Origin: Chloranthus sessilifolius
Lineage: Eukaryota; Streptophyta; Magnoliopsida; Chloranthales; Chloranthaceae
Length of the DNA: 64,000 nt
NCBI GenBank assembly: GCA_021018995.1
Contig: CM037587.1
Coordinates: 4,900,866-4,964,865 of the forward strand
Reading direction: 5' to 3'
Both the position numbers and the translations under genes were made by a program. Shown here in pieces: positions 12,292-23,400 of the stretch. The notes under the pieces are model-generated. The model worked only from the letters and a program-made list of their open reading frames with translations. It had not been told where the DNA came from and ran no database searches. Each line of letters opens with the position of its first letter. Positions within the stretch are counted from its first letter, which is position 1.

Positions 12292-13339
12292 ATCCACAAA
12301 CTACCAAAATATTGTTTTAAATAAATTCATGAATTAGTCCTTTTGAAAAGCGGATGGCCATCCTTATAATTTTATAAAATCATTGACTTTCAAGAGACTT
12401 GGTACAATACATCATCCCTTCAATTCAAGAAACAACTATAATAATGGATCATGAATGCCTATAATGTACCATGCTTTACAATTGATAATAAGGCAGTTCC
12501 ATGGTCACAAAAATTATTGCTGTTAATGAACCCAAGAGTATTATTTGTGGTTTTGTGACACCAGTATATGCACACTTTAATGCAATCACTTGTGTGTATA
12601 CCTACATTCGTCCTGCTTCATACCCTAACGTATGTTATCCTGATATCTTACGGCATACGCCATGTGAAAACCATCACCCGACTATCAGGATAAAGGCTAT
12701 ACAACCTGGTGCCTAATCATGATAACCCAAGCTTCCTTATTTGAACACTTATGCTCTCAGGCCAATATTGCATATGCTAATAATGATAATCATGATAAAT
12801 ATTGAGTAGAATGAAAAACATGCATCAAATGATAATCAAAGATATAAAGAGTGTCAACAATAAAAGAGAATGGAATAAACATTGTGGAAGAAACTCCCAC
12901 TCAATTAATGTACTCGAGTGTTTCCAACACTCCCATCCGGATCACGTGCGTTATAAAATCTTTTGTTTGAAATCTCTTTGTGAGATAACTCCCACTCAAA
13001 CAGAGTCCACAAAAGACTCTAGTATCCCAATCTGGTCACCTCAATTTAAATAAATATTCTAATCATTAGTGAATTTGATGTTGTCCTTTATTCCTGACTC
13101 CCACTGATTGTCTCATTTTCAAGAAGGTTGATGTAATTAGTCTCAACGGTTGTAATTAAAATAAATTATTTACTAGAGAACCATATCCAACACGAATAGA
13201 ATCTAAAATAATAGTCAAACTATCACCTAGAGGAGTAAAACTATAAATAACTCTAAGAAGTCTAATATTAGCAATAAAAATTTATCTAAAAGACTGAATA
13301 AAAGTCCAGAATTCCTCCTCATTGCTAAAAAATAGCTTT
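12292..13339. other. Non-coding interior of the TR-GAG element, 3' side
   Basis: About 1 kb between the gag stop and the polypurine tract, where an autonomous copia element would carry protease, integrase, RT and RNase H. I find none of their motifs in any frame. Confidence 0.7.
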
Positions 13340-14182
13340 TCATTCAGTCTGTAGCTCCTCATGCTGCTTCTGCTGATTAACCTCTACTTGCTGCTTCTTC
13401 ATAATATTTTTCCATGAATAACAATCATTCTTGAAGTGACCTTTCTTTTTACAGAAATGACAGTCATCGTCGTTATCATTCACAACAATTTTCTTCTTGA
13501 AGTCCTTCTTGTTCCCTTTATTTGTGAAGTGACTCTTTCTTTGACCATTTTTCTTAAAATTTCTCTTATGAGCAGGATTGTAGGCAAAATGAGCAGACTC
13601 AACCTTGTTGCCCCGCAACCGTTGTTCTTCTGTTACATACATTGAGATAAGTTGGTTCAAGTCCCATTTTTCTTTCGCGGCATTATAATTTACCTTAAAG
13701 GTATCAAACTGACTCGGAAGGAATGTAACAGCTAAATGTACTATAGCTGTTTCCTCAAAGGAAATGCCTTGCTCCTTGAGCTTCATGGCTAACATGGACA
13801 TTTTGAGAATGAATTCCCTAATATAAGCCTTTCCATCATAGCGCATGTTCATAAACTCCACAAGATAATCGTATTGCAGAGATTTAGTGAACCCAACAAA
13901 CTGATCCTCGATGTTTTTCAACAACTCGCGGGCGGTGTCAGTAGTCTTAATACCACAACGAATGACCTCACTCATGGAAGCGCGAATAATCATGATGGAT
14001 ATACGATTTGCCTTCTCCCACTTGGCATGCAGAGCTTTTTTAAACTCTGAAGAGTTATCGGTAGGAGTTACAGGTCTGTTTTCCGATAAAACAAAGTCAT
14101 AATCTAGGTAACCAAGGGTCAAATCCAGACCCATTCGCCAAGTGGAATAGTTGGTACTAGTGAGCTTTTCAATGCTCGTCAT
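13340..14182 (-). CDS. Copia-type Gag of the TR-GAG element
   Basis: Intact 280-codon frame. It begins MTSIEKLTSTNYSTWRMGL, the usual opening of copia gag (LTSTNYxTW), continues with the UBN2/gag_pre-like helical core (SLQYDYLVEFMNMRYDGK, FLPSQFDTFKVNYN) and has one CCHC zinc knuckle, CHFCKKKGHFKNDC, in a Lys-rich tail. It ends with a stop and has no protease fused to it, so it would give capsid protein only. It stayed open although the LTRs have diverged by about 4%. Confidence 0.93.
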   Translation of the reverse strand: MTSIEKLTSTNYSTWRMGLDLTLGYLDYDFVLSENRPVTPTDNSSEFKKALHAKWEKANRISIMIIRASMSEVIRCGIKTTDTARELLKNIEDQFVGFTKSLQYDYLVEFMNMRYDGKAYIREFILKMSMLAMKLKEQGISFEETAIVHLAVTFLPSQFDTFKVNYNAAKEKWDLNQLISMYVTEEQRLRGNKVESAHFAYNPAHKRNFKKNGQRKSHFTNKGNKKDFKKKIVVNDNDDDCHFCKKKGHFKNDCYSWKNIMKKQQVEVNQQKQHEELQTE

Positions 14183-16217
14183 CTGTTGTTATAATAGTGA
14201 TCCGTCCATAGCTGCAATGACATAGATCATTGTCAGCACATGTTCATTTAGAACTTTACTAAATTTGAATTCGTACCTGGGGTTAAGGTCGAATCAATCA
14301 GAGTGTGTTAACCATGTGCAAAACCATCCACTCTGAGGGACAGGCATGACTCATTATCTCAGCATCACCTTCGGGCAGAAGCTTTGACCTATTGTATGTC
14401 TCCCTAGTTTGTGTCCGTAGACACGCATATGCCTAGTCATTTGTGTTTTGGTTTGATTCAAGCTAGTCATCAGCTTAGGCCAGAAGCGTCATTTTTCTCT
14501 CACCTAGACACGCATAACTATTCTATCCATTTCCCTTTCATGATCTTTCTAAGTCAGCTTTGGCCAGAAGTAGTAGCTCACAAAAGTGAATGCTCTAGCA
14601 ATCTTAATGAGACAATTGTCTCAAAATTCAAGGATAACATAGCCTCCATAGATCGGTCACTTTTGGGCAGACTACACACCTATTTTGACAACGTTTCCCT
14701 GAACGACTGCTTTACCAGTCTTCTTAAACCCCTTTATAGGAAGAGGCTATCTCAAGGCATTCTATTATGTCATTGGTTGAAGGTTTCATGCCCTAAATAC
14801 GTTCATATACCAAACTTTAGGGAAAGTAGAGTCATAAAGTGAAGGTGCACATATATTAACTATGAACAATGACATGATAGTATAAGAGTGTTCATATAGA
14901 ATGTTCAAAACAGTTCAACTGTGTATTTAGAATAAAAATAAATTTATTAACCTTTGACTAGAATTTTCATGTCTAAAATAGTGTTAAACAGTCTCATAGA
15001 CTAGTCCAGAGTGTAGATCTCGTCGAGTAGATCAAAATTGATAGGTCATATGCGCGAAACAGAGTTATAAAACTCTAGATATCTCATTTTAAAGTTTGAA
15101 CCCAAAAAGCGTTCAGTCTTGTTGCATATACGAGATCTGAGTTTAAAAATGGGTTTTGGGCTAAACCAGGTGGGCCGAATTGGGTCCGGGCCAAATGGGC
15201 TATGACCTGGTTGAGATGGGCCTAGTCCAAGGGTGAGATACCGGACCGAAGTGGGCCAGGGATATGGGCCGGGGCACCGGGCCGGGTATCGAGTGGGTCA
15301 AGTGTCAGCATGAGTATGGTCGGGTCCACAGGTCAGTCAGTGAACAGAACTAACCAAGGCTTAAGGTCGTCTTGTCCGGTCACTGGGTCATCGGCAAGGC
15401 GGCAATGACCAAGGATGGCCGGATCACCCGGGTCAGGTGGGCCGACAGCGGACCCGAACCCCCATTGTTCATCTTCTTAAAAAAAAAGATTTTTTTTTTT
15501 TTTTTTTTTTTTTTATAACAGTCGCTGCAAAAAAAAAAACAGTCCTCATGGGACTTAGATCCGCCCACTTAGAAGTCACCGTGCCGGCGGTCCGTCTGCT
15601 CAATCGCCCCGTGCGTCGACCGTGCCGGTCGGTGGCCGGACGGTATGGCCGTGAATGACCGTTGATCAAAGGTTCGGTTTTTCTTTTCATAAGTTGCGGC
15701 TGACCCTTTGGGGCTTAAAGCGCCCTCCACCGATCACCGAACTGATGCGGTGTCCGTCCGGTCAACCGGTCTTGGCCGTCGGTCATGTCATTCCGGTGGC
15801 CGGAAGTCGTCGGACGGCTCTGGGCCGTCGGCCCAAAAGAAAGGAATTTTTGTTTTTTTTTTTCTTTTTAAAGTTGCGTATAAACAGTTCAAGCTCGCCC
15901 TCCACAGCACCGTGACCGGTCAGTGTCCGATGTCCTCAATCGTCGGTCTCGGTTGCGCGACGTTGGCCTTATTATTATAAATCTGCAGCCACGTTCTAAT
16001 CATATCAATCTGAGTCATCAGATCTGAATCACGCTCTAATCAGACGGCTCTCAATCATTGTCCAGATTTACATGCCTTGCTCCCTTAAGATTAATGGATA
16101 AGGTGGTACGATCGGCAACCACAAAAACAGTCCAGATCTACGTGCCTTGCTCCCGTAGGATTAGACGAATTATTTATTTATGAAATATATGTGTATCAAA
16201 CGAAATCAGCCATTCAA
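14183..16217. other. 5' leader of the TR-GAG element with a GC-rich block
   Basis: About 2 kb between the primer site and the gag start. The part at 15150-15960 is clearly richer in G and C than its surroundings (many GGCC, CCGG and GGTCGG words) and is split by A/T homopolymers at 15478-15540 and 15845-15870. I see no gene; the GC-rich stretch may be a structured packaging leader. Confidence 0.6.
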
Positions 16218-16229
16218 GCTCTGATACCA
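16218..16229 (-). other. Primer-binding site (tRNA-iMet) of the TR-GAG element
   Basis: The minus strand reads TGGTATCAGAGC two bases after the 5' LTR end, complementary to the 3' end of initiator methionine tRNA, the usual copia primer. Confidence 0.92.
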
Positions 16230-16231
16230 AT

Positions 16232-16682
16232 TGTAGAAGATTTTATAGAAGCAAATAAGATCTAGGCTAGAATCGTTTGATCAACATATGAGATGCGACA
16301 ATTTCTAGTAAGATAAATCTTACTTACCTGATCAGATGACAGCAAATACGTGCTTGAACTGCAGATCCTCGCTATGAGATGACGACCCTTAGAACAAACC
16401 ACCTCTCTTTCTTTTTATCTCTATTGATGGAAATAACATTGAGAATGAATAAAGAGGGGACGTTGTCCTCCTTAAATAGACTTTGATTAGTCTCCTAGCC
16501 TATCAAGAAGACTAAATCTAGAGGATGTGTCACGTCTATAAAGGGATTATCACAACCCTACAAATAAGGAATTCCACCAGATTGCGTGGTGATTCCCATT
16601 GTACCACGTTTAGAAAGTCTCACCAATTCAAGTTTTAGTTATTTAAAGAAAAGGTTAGTGTGTGGGTTACAAATACCCTACA
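16232..16682 (-). repeat. 5' LTR of the TR-GAG element
   Basis: 451 bp, TG...CA, followed on the plus side by the target duplication GAGAA at 16683-16687. Confidence 0.93.
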
Positions 16683-16687
16683 GAGAA

Positions 16688-16934
16688 GGCCTGTGATTGT
16701 GCAGCCTTGCCCGGTATTTGGAAGGTTAAAGTGCCACCTCGTAATCTTCTTTTTGAGTTGTGTGTGGCTCTTAATTTGGCCAAATCTATGGACACTCTGG
16801 TTCGCCGCGATATTCCTCTCCCCAATAGATGCTTCATGTGTTACTCTTCAGCTGAATTGGCAAACCATTTACTCATCCATTGTATGCTAGCATCCAACAT
16901 TTAGAACGTTTTTCGGGAGAGATGAAATCTGGTT
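16688..16934 (+). pseudogene. LINE reverse transcriptase zinc-binding domain fragment (zf-RVT)
   Basis: The plus-strand frame reads IWKVKVPPRNLLF, then DTLVRRDIPLPNRCFMCYSS and ELANHLLIHC. This order (IWK.KVPP, W/L..L.RR, CxxC, HLLxHC) is the zf-RVT domain at the C-terminus of plant L1-type ORF2. A TAG after ASNI stands where Trp is usual. The same LINE resumes near 18150, so the copy has been split by an opposite-strand LINE. Confidence 0.8.
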
Positions 16935-18140
16935 GGCTGTTTTTTTTGTTTTTCTAAATATCAGTGACGATGAATTTCCGTTGAAAACAAAGAAAATAGA
17001 AGGAAAAGGCACTGAGTGAGGAGGTCAGAAGCCAAACGCACCAGTAGAAACAAAAGACAACCTCAAAACTTAAAACAAGACAAAAACGACACCCCCCACC
17101 CCACCCCTCTTAGCCCACCCCCAGGAAACTCCTCCATAAATTGATAAGCCTGCTAACCTCTTCCACTAGCACAATGTGAGATCTGAAGGTCCCTCTGAAC
17201 ACACTGTGGTTTCGTTCAAACCAAATAACCCAGAGGATGTCAAAAGGGAAGATATGGCTGGCCTTCTCCTCAAGTTGGCAGCAAAGAAAGCATCTAATTC
17301 GAAATGGAGAGCCCATGTCGTTTGAGGGAGTCAACTGTCTTCAGACGGTTGCGAGCAGCGCGCCACGTGAGAAGAATGACTTTGGGTGGAAATCTGACAT
17401 TACAAATGCCCAACTAAGGGGTAGGGATGCAAGTTTAGTGTACCGAACTGATACTCATTTTGTTGGTATTCGGTTCGGTACACCCCAGACCGAAACCAAA
17501 CCAAAATGAATCGGTTTCGGTTCGGGTTTTTTTACGGAAATCGAAACTGAAGTATTTCGGGTTTTGGTTCGGTTTAGGTAATTTTACTATATTTTTACTA
17601 TTTTTTTAATGTTTTATTCTCATATTTTTCTTGTTTTTCTTTTATTTTTTCGGTTATCTCATCCTACACCCTCGATTTTTTGTTTTTGCCACCCTAAATT
17701 GAAACCGAACCCAACAGGAATTGGTTTGGGTTTTTTTCAGTTTTTGGTCCGGTTGGGGACCGTCAGTTTTTGGTTCAGTTTCGGGGTTCGTTTCAAAGCT
17801 TGCATCCCTACCAACAGTAGCAGATAAGGGGTCTCATCCACAAGTCGTAAGCTGACTTAAACGAGAAGAACCCATCCATTCTGCCTTTCCATAAAATTAA
17901 AAAAGTGACATTTGAGAGGTGAGAGAAAGTCAATAATTCCTCGATCAGGCCGTTCAAATCTCTGGATTGGGAGTCGCTTAGGTCACTCCCAAAATGAAGA
18001 TCCCACTGTACAATAAACGAGTCACCAATAGCACAATCCGAAACAATCGACCCTTGGAGTAGTCCACACAACTTCCCAAAATTTGATTGACTGCCCATCA
18101 CCTACCTGGAATCTGATGCCACTACGGAATGTGGAGGCTT
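16935..18140 (-). mobile_element. 5'-truncated LINE inserted in reverse into another LINE
   Basis: The minus strand carries, in order, IVQWDLHFGS and GFFSFKSAYDLW (18101-17808), then FPPKV..LTWRAARNRLKTVDSL (about 17420-17340), CFLC, and WVIWFERNHSVFRG with VEEVSRLINLWRSFLG (17334-17110). These are the last part of plant L1 ORF2: the GxFSxKSxY block, zf-RVT, and the IWxERN block. A run of A on the minus strand near 16937-16947 may be its tail. Stops and a frameshift break the frame, and a TIR element at 17420-17812 interrupts it. Confidence 0.75.
17420..17812. mobile_element. Short TIR element (hAT-like MITE) inside a LINE
   Basis: Terminal inverted repeats GGTAGGGATGCAAG (17420-17433 and the complement at 17799-17812) enclose about 390 bp full of GGTTTCGGTTCGG-type words with no ORF. 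Flanking LINE coding sequence continues on both sides, which supports an insertion. I could not find a clean target duplication. Confidence 0.65.
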
Positions 18141-18580
18141 GGGCTAAAACTCCTTTCCAATCACCAATCTGAATGGTTGTTTGCCTAAATCTTGTCTGAG
18201 GGTCGCTAAATCACTCTATCCAAAGCTTGGAGTGCTGCCTATCGCAATATTTACGACTATTTGGCGGGAATGTAATCATAGAATCTTTTAAGGGGAGTTC
18301 AAGGCCTTCGACTAATCCACTGCTGCTTTCGAGAGAGATATCCAGCTTTAGGGATCCTTGTGGGGGAAGCCTTCAGTGGAGTCCGCCCCTTCCGAGATGC
18401 TTGCTGAGTAATTCAGGGTGTTGGTTGTTTTGGGGCTTAACCCCTGCTGTGTTCCTTTGCTTTTGTTTCTTTTCTTTTCCTTTTGTTCCTTTCTTCTTTC
18501 GTAAACCTTAGCGCTCGTCTCTGATCTTGGCTGTATTTTTCTTTCTGCAATGAAAATTCACCATTACCGATAAAAAAAAG
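18141..18580 (+). pseudogene. 3' end and poly(A) of the plus-strand LINE
   Basis: The plus frame reads LPIAIFTTIWRECNHRIF and then SSRPSTNPLLL, the IWRERN-type block near the end of plant L1 ORF2. A T-rich 3' UTR follows, then a stretch resembling a LINE 3' terminus (GCAATGAAAATTCACC), ending in an A run at 18570-18578. With 16688-16934 it forms one older LINE split by the minus-strand LINE. Confidence 0.7.
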
Positions 18581-18842
18581 AAGCAATTTCATTAAAAATA
18601 AACAAGTTGCGATAGATCCAAAAGCAAAAGTGAAATGCTAAGCCAGAAAAAACCCGAGAATAAAGAGAACTAAAAAGGGAAAAACTTCCAAGAGCTCAAC
18701 AATGCAGTACGCAACCGTTCTGAACATATCAAACCATAAGCCGTTCAAATATAAAAATAAAGCTGTGTTTTGATCAATATAAAATTTACTTTGAGTGATG
18801 ATGGGTTCCTTACAGAATATATACTGTAATGCTAATCCAACT
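18581..18842. other. Intergenic stretch downstream of the kaurene synthase gene
   Basis: I see no gene or clear repeat here. It separates the LINE tail from the poly(A) signal of the minus-strand diterpene synthase gene. Confidence 0.5.
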
Positions 18843-18848
18843 TTTATT
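18843..18848 (-). terminator. Putative poly(A) signal AATAAA of the diterpene synthase gene
   Basis: AATAAA on the minus strand, about 107 nt after the stop at 18955. The 3' UTR between them repeats the last coding bases: GGAGAGGTTTAATG at the stop is echoed by GGAGAGATTTAATG about 58 nt later. Confidence 0.5.
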
Positions 18849-18954
18849 ACATTAAAACATTCACAACAAAATTCTCATCACCATAATAGTTACATTAAAT
18901 CTCTCCATTTTGACGAACGCGCATGCTGCATTTTGACAAACGTCGCATGTTACA

Positions 18955-20438
18955 TTAAACCTCTCCATTACTGACAAGTGATGGTGGACTAATGGGCTCG
19001 TGGATGACCGCACTCACAACATTCATCATTTGTGTAGGAGAATCAAACCCATCACTCGTCAAGTAAAACACGTGAAGTATTTGACACATATTCCAGAAGA
19101 CATCTTTGCAAGCTCTTGGAAGCACACTTCCCTCTGTCTGCAAAACCAACTTCAACAGCTCTCTCCTATTAGTCTCAATGACACCTTTCAATTCACCCAA
19201 TGTATCTTCCTCAGTTATTGCACCGCAGCTACGAAGAAGGTGCAAGTACACACTATTCAACTTCCCTTCTTTACTTTCTCTCTGCAACATACCCAATAAT
19301 TAAAAATAAGAGACCTACTCCTATGACCAACTTACATAGATACTGCAATGAAAAGCACCCAATTAGGCCATGCGGCATGCATCTTTTACAGTTCTAAGTG
19401 TTTCACATGTATGGTCATTACGTACCCAATTCAACCCAAAAGTCATCTGATTATAGAGATTTTATATCGACCATTAATAAAATGTAGAGTGCATACCTTG
19501 GACGGTTCAAATCCCCAATGGCCATGACTTTTGGGCCCACGGGTAGCTCTTAATGTGAGCTACTCAAAAGAAACTAATAGCCATGTGTGTGATTGTGGGT
19601 GAGGGGGTAAACAAGACAAGGTCAGATGAAAGGAAGGCATAAGGAAGTACAAAAATGAGAAAAACTCACCTCATAACTTTGTGTGTCATTAAGAAGGCGT
19701 CCACACATGCTCATGCACTTAAATAGGTTTTGGTACTCTAGACCTCTGAAATCCTCCTCCGAAAGCTTGGGCCCGACAAGGTAGATAGCTGGGAATATGG
19801 TTGGTCCTAAGGCTAATGAGAAGCACCCAGTTTCCAAATACTCATCCATTGAGGGAATTGAATTGTTTCGCACCCACTCCGCTTCTTTCTTCATAGCCCT
19901 GAGCACAGCGAGCCACTGCCACAAAAAGTACAAAACATAGCATCAATCACCGACCTTGACAATGAGGAATTACAAGAAGCGTAATATTAGATCTCACTGT
20001 CTCGACTATTTCGGCAGTGACACTGCGTCCTTGCCACATAGATGCCTTGGCTCCAAGATCATTCGTTGTGTTGTAAAATGCGGAAAATAGGATCTCAACT
20101 TGTTCAGAGCAATAGTCAGCAGTTGAAATTCCATCCCACCTGTTCGTCATTGCAATACACACCTTCATATTTTGATAAGATTTTGGGGGAGATCCAATAT
20201 ATAGCGAAAACAGAAAACATACTTCTGAAACAGTTTAATAAGGTTTTCTTGCTCTTCTTCAGAAGCACCAACGTCGAAGAAGTCGTCGAGTACAGTTGCG
20301 AGAGTAGCATTTTTGGTCCATGACATGCGAGCCTCAGATAATTCAGGAGAAATAAATATGGCCGCAACGGAGAAGAAGCAGTAGAACAGCTTCTGCCTAG
20401 CAAATTTCAGCTGATCCAATCTGCTTTCTTTTACCCAC
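18955..20438 (-). CDS. KS: Exons 11-14 of the diterpene synthase gene (class I catalytic alpha domain)
   Basis: Exon 11 (20438-20223) has [19 protein letters not shown] and the Mg-binding DDFFD. Exon 12 (20139-19998) has [19 protein letters not shown]. Exon 13 (19915-19670) has [15 protein letters not shown], where the family norm is PI at the Thr position, and ends NDTQSYE. Exon 14 (19281-18955) completes the second metal motif with RE and runs to the stop. Both metal motifs are complete, so a working class I ionising site is expected. Confidence 0.94.
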
Positions 20439-23400
20439 CTGTTTATATACCATAGATCATTACGCATTAATTTATGAGTTAGTATTCGGTACCCTAGCCA
20501 TCCGAGTGCCAGAGATAGCACTCAGGTCAATCTCCTTCTTTCCAAATGGTCAAGGCTCGGGAACCACACTGATTTGGCACTCAGAAATTATCATCACACT
20601 TATCAAGGATGTCGGCTTGAGATTTATTTGAGTGCCACTGCTGGCACTCCGGTTAGGTACCTTATACTAAGTCTTAATTTATAACCCTAAGTCACTACAA
20701 AAATAAGGTGTTTCAGCAGCACTTACTGTTAAGGCAGTTTTTGGTAGCAGCATGACTAATAGCGGCAGTTTTTGGTAGCAACAGGACTAATAGCAGCAGT
20801 TTTTTGTTAAAAAAAATGCCGCTAATAGTCTTATTTTCTGTAGTGATTATGCTTTAAGGAGTAGAATGACATATACATTACCTCTCGAGAAGTTTGACTT
20901 CTTTGCGGTGTATGGATTGGCAAAGGTTAAAATCTTCCACGGCCATGTCAAGGAAATGTTTGTTGCCAATATTGCGAGACCTAATATTGTAATGGTGATA
21001 GAATAAATATCTGATTAATATATTAAAAAAATAAAATGACAATGATGATACAACAGAATTATAATTTGTTCAAAGAAACATTGCCCAAGTCTACCTATAT
21101 GATGTTTTAAGAATCCGAAAGTCATGTACATTGTAGTGTTCAATGCTTCTCCTATTCTCCAGGCGAGCCACATTGGCATGGTAGGGAAACTTGATGGCAT
21201 AATCCGCCTAACAAAAGACCGAATGAAAATTTCAGATTTTTATCACCCTCCCAGAATTATGTCTCTGGGAAATATTCATTAGTATAAGGTACCCTATCCG
21301 TGTGCCATAAGGCATTGGGTCAATGTCAAACGGATGACCTTGGTAAATGTGCTGATAATTTTGAAGACTAAATCAGTGAATGGTCAAAAGTGAACTTTCA
21401 CTGATTTGTATTCTCATATATAGCAGTGCGCGTCTTGCGGCTTAACCATTGGAACAAAAGGAGATTGACCTGAGTACCACCACTGGTACTCGGGCTGGGT
21501 ACCTAATAACAGCTCTCAAAACTATCATAATTCAATGATACTAAATGTGGAAACTCGTAGCTCAACCAATTACCTCTAAGAAAGTAGTTTCATTATAGCC
21601 TTCTGCGTGCAGTGTAATAGTAGATATCCTGTGCTTTAGAAATTGACTTGACCAGGAATTTAGTTTCTTCAAAACTAGTTCATTTGGGGATGTCATGATT
21701 TGTGAGGCCCTGTGTAACTCTACAACTGTATCCATATCTTTCTGATGATATCCCACCAAATCGAAAAGGTTTTCTTCACCGAATTGAGCTAGAGCATCTA
21801 CACCACATATTGCATATTGAAAAATTGAAGCTCCATCTACCATCCACACACACATACACACAAAGAAAAAAAGCCCCATAAATGATCAGTCAGAAAGTAC
21901 CGGAAGATACATCATATCCATTTATGCGTAAAAGCCGAAATGCCATCGCGCACGTGGCAGCATCCAAATATATCTCTTCATCATTTTGCTGCCATTGTCT
22001 GTTTGTTGCAAATGTCATTTGTTAATGGTTGAGGATTTAATGGTAGTATAAGAATTTAATAATCGAAATTTGGACGACTACCTATATGCTTCATCCAAAA
22101 CCTGTTTAATTTCATCTCTAAAATGTCGAGCAATTCCCAATCTCTCAAGGCTGTCAACCATAGAAAGATGGGTATATGTATCTAGAGGATATGTGGTGGG
22201 AACTGAAAATGACGATGCCATGAGACCAATCAACAATAGGTTATGACAATGTCGATACTTAAAAATGTAAAGTGACATAGAATTGACAAAGATTCGTCCG
22301 GAGAGTTATACCTGCATTACCAGATCGTTTTAAAAGTGAGCGCAAATACTCGAGGCCCTTTGAATCATGAAGGTGGGTCAGAGCTGCTGCAGTAGTGGAT
22401 GGTGAATTAAACAGAGATCCATTCTTCCTCTGATATTTCATGACCTCATCCCAATCTTGTAATTTCCCCAATCCTTCTGCAACATATGCGAGGTAGGCTT
22501 TCCTTCCCTTGGAGTTACTTCCAGAGCCTCTACACGATCACACATTGGAAGAGAGCGAAACATATTAGAAAAGAAAAGGATTGGGATTCAAATGCAAAAA
22601 TCCAATCTAAAATAAAGAATAAGAAATAAAATTATTTGTTTGAAGAACACAAACTGATAATTTGAAAATATTTAATTATTTACGTGGCAAACCACCTGAG
22701 TGTTTCTTCAAAATGTCAAATCTTGAGAAAGTTTAAAAACCCTATATCAAGAATTTCTTGAAATGATATATTATATCCTCCATGATTCACCATCGAGAGC
22801 ATGCCATTTCTCATTTGTCAAACATAGTGAGGAGTGCGCCATATTAAGAGGGAGAGGTTGGTTTTGCCTTATTTCCTTTTTCGTGAGTCTCCTCACTATG
22901 CTTCAGCATTACGCAAAATATTGTGAGATGATAGGATGGTCAAGGACAACATCTTATTTTGGGTTCAATCGAAGATCTTGATAGCTTTGTTCAGGGAGTT
23001 TTGGGATAGCATGAGTAACTGATCGGTATGGTTCTGAGGTTTGTCATCGGCTTTGCTCTCCACTGAGCTCTGAGCAGGCTGCATGGTTCTGAGGTTTGTC
23101 ATCGGCTTGCTCCTTATTTGTTCTTTTTTTTTTTGCTTTTTGTCTTTTGCTTGTTTTGTTGGTCTTGAAACGACTCTAAAATTCAGAGACCTTCTGACCG
23201 CTTTGGTATACGTGCCTGGCATGAAAATCGAGATGAATTTAAAATTTGATAATAAAAATATTAATGTCTACATTTTTAATCGGCAAGCATGTGAAGTGAT
23301 ATGTCACTTACGACACAAATCCGAGATCCGATTAGACCTTTGTAGAATGTTATCCATTTGAGTATGTGTGTATGCTTAACACTGTAGCGAAGGCTTTAGA

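Larger units (their letters stand above)
11829..16682 (-). mobile_element. TR-GAG type non-autonomous copia-like LTR element
   Basis: Two 451-bp direct repeats (11829-12279 and 16232-16682), both starting TGTAGAAG and ending ACA, are flanked by the 5-bp target duplication GAGAA (11824-11828 and 16683-16687). On the minus strand the primer site TGGTATCAGAGC (tRNA-iMet) follows the 5' LTR and GTGGGAGAT precedes the 3' LTR. The only gene is a copia gag; there is no protease, integrase or RT. By hand count the LTRs differ at about 18 sites (about 4%). This matches the TR-GAG class, which needs proteins from autonomous relatives. Confidence 0.92.

Noticed and set aside
15437-15980. Overlapping GC-rich ORFs on both strands
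   Set aside because: They sit in the leader of the TR-GAG element, include homopolymer translations and have no domain. GC-rich DNA leaves frames open by chance.
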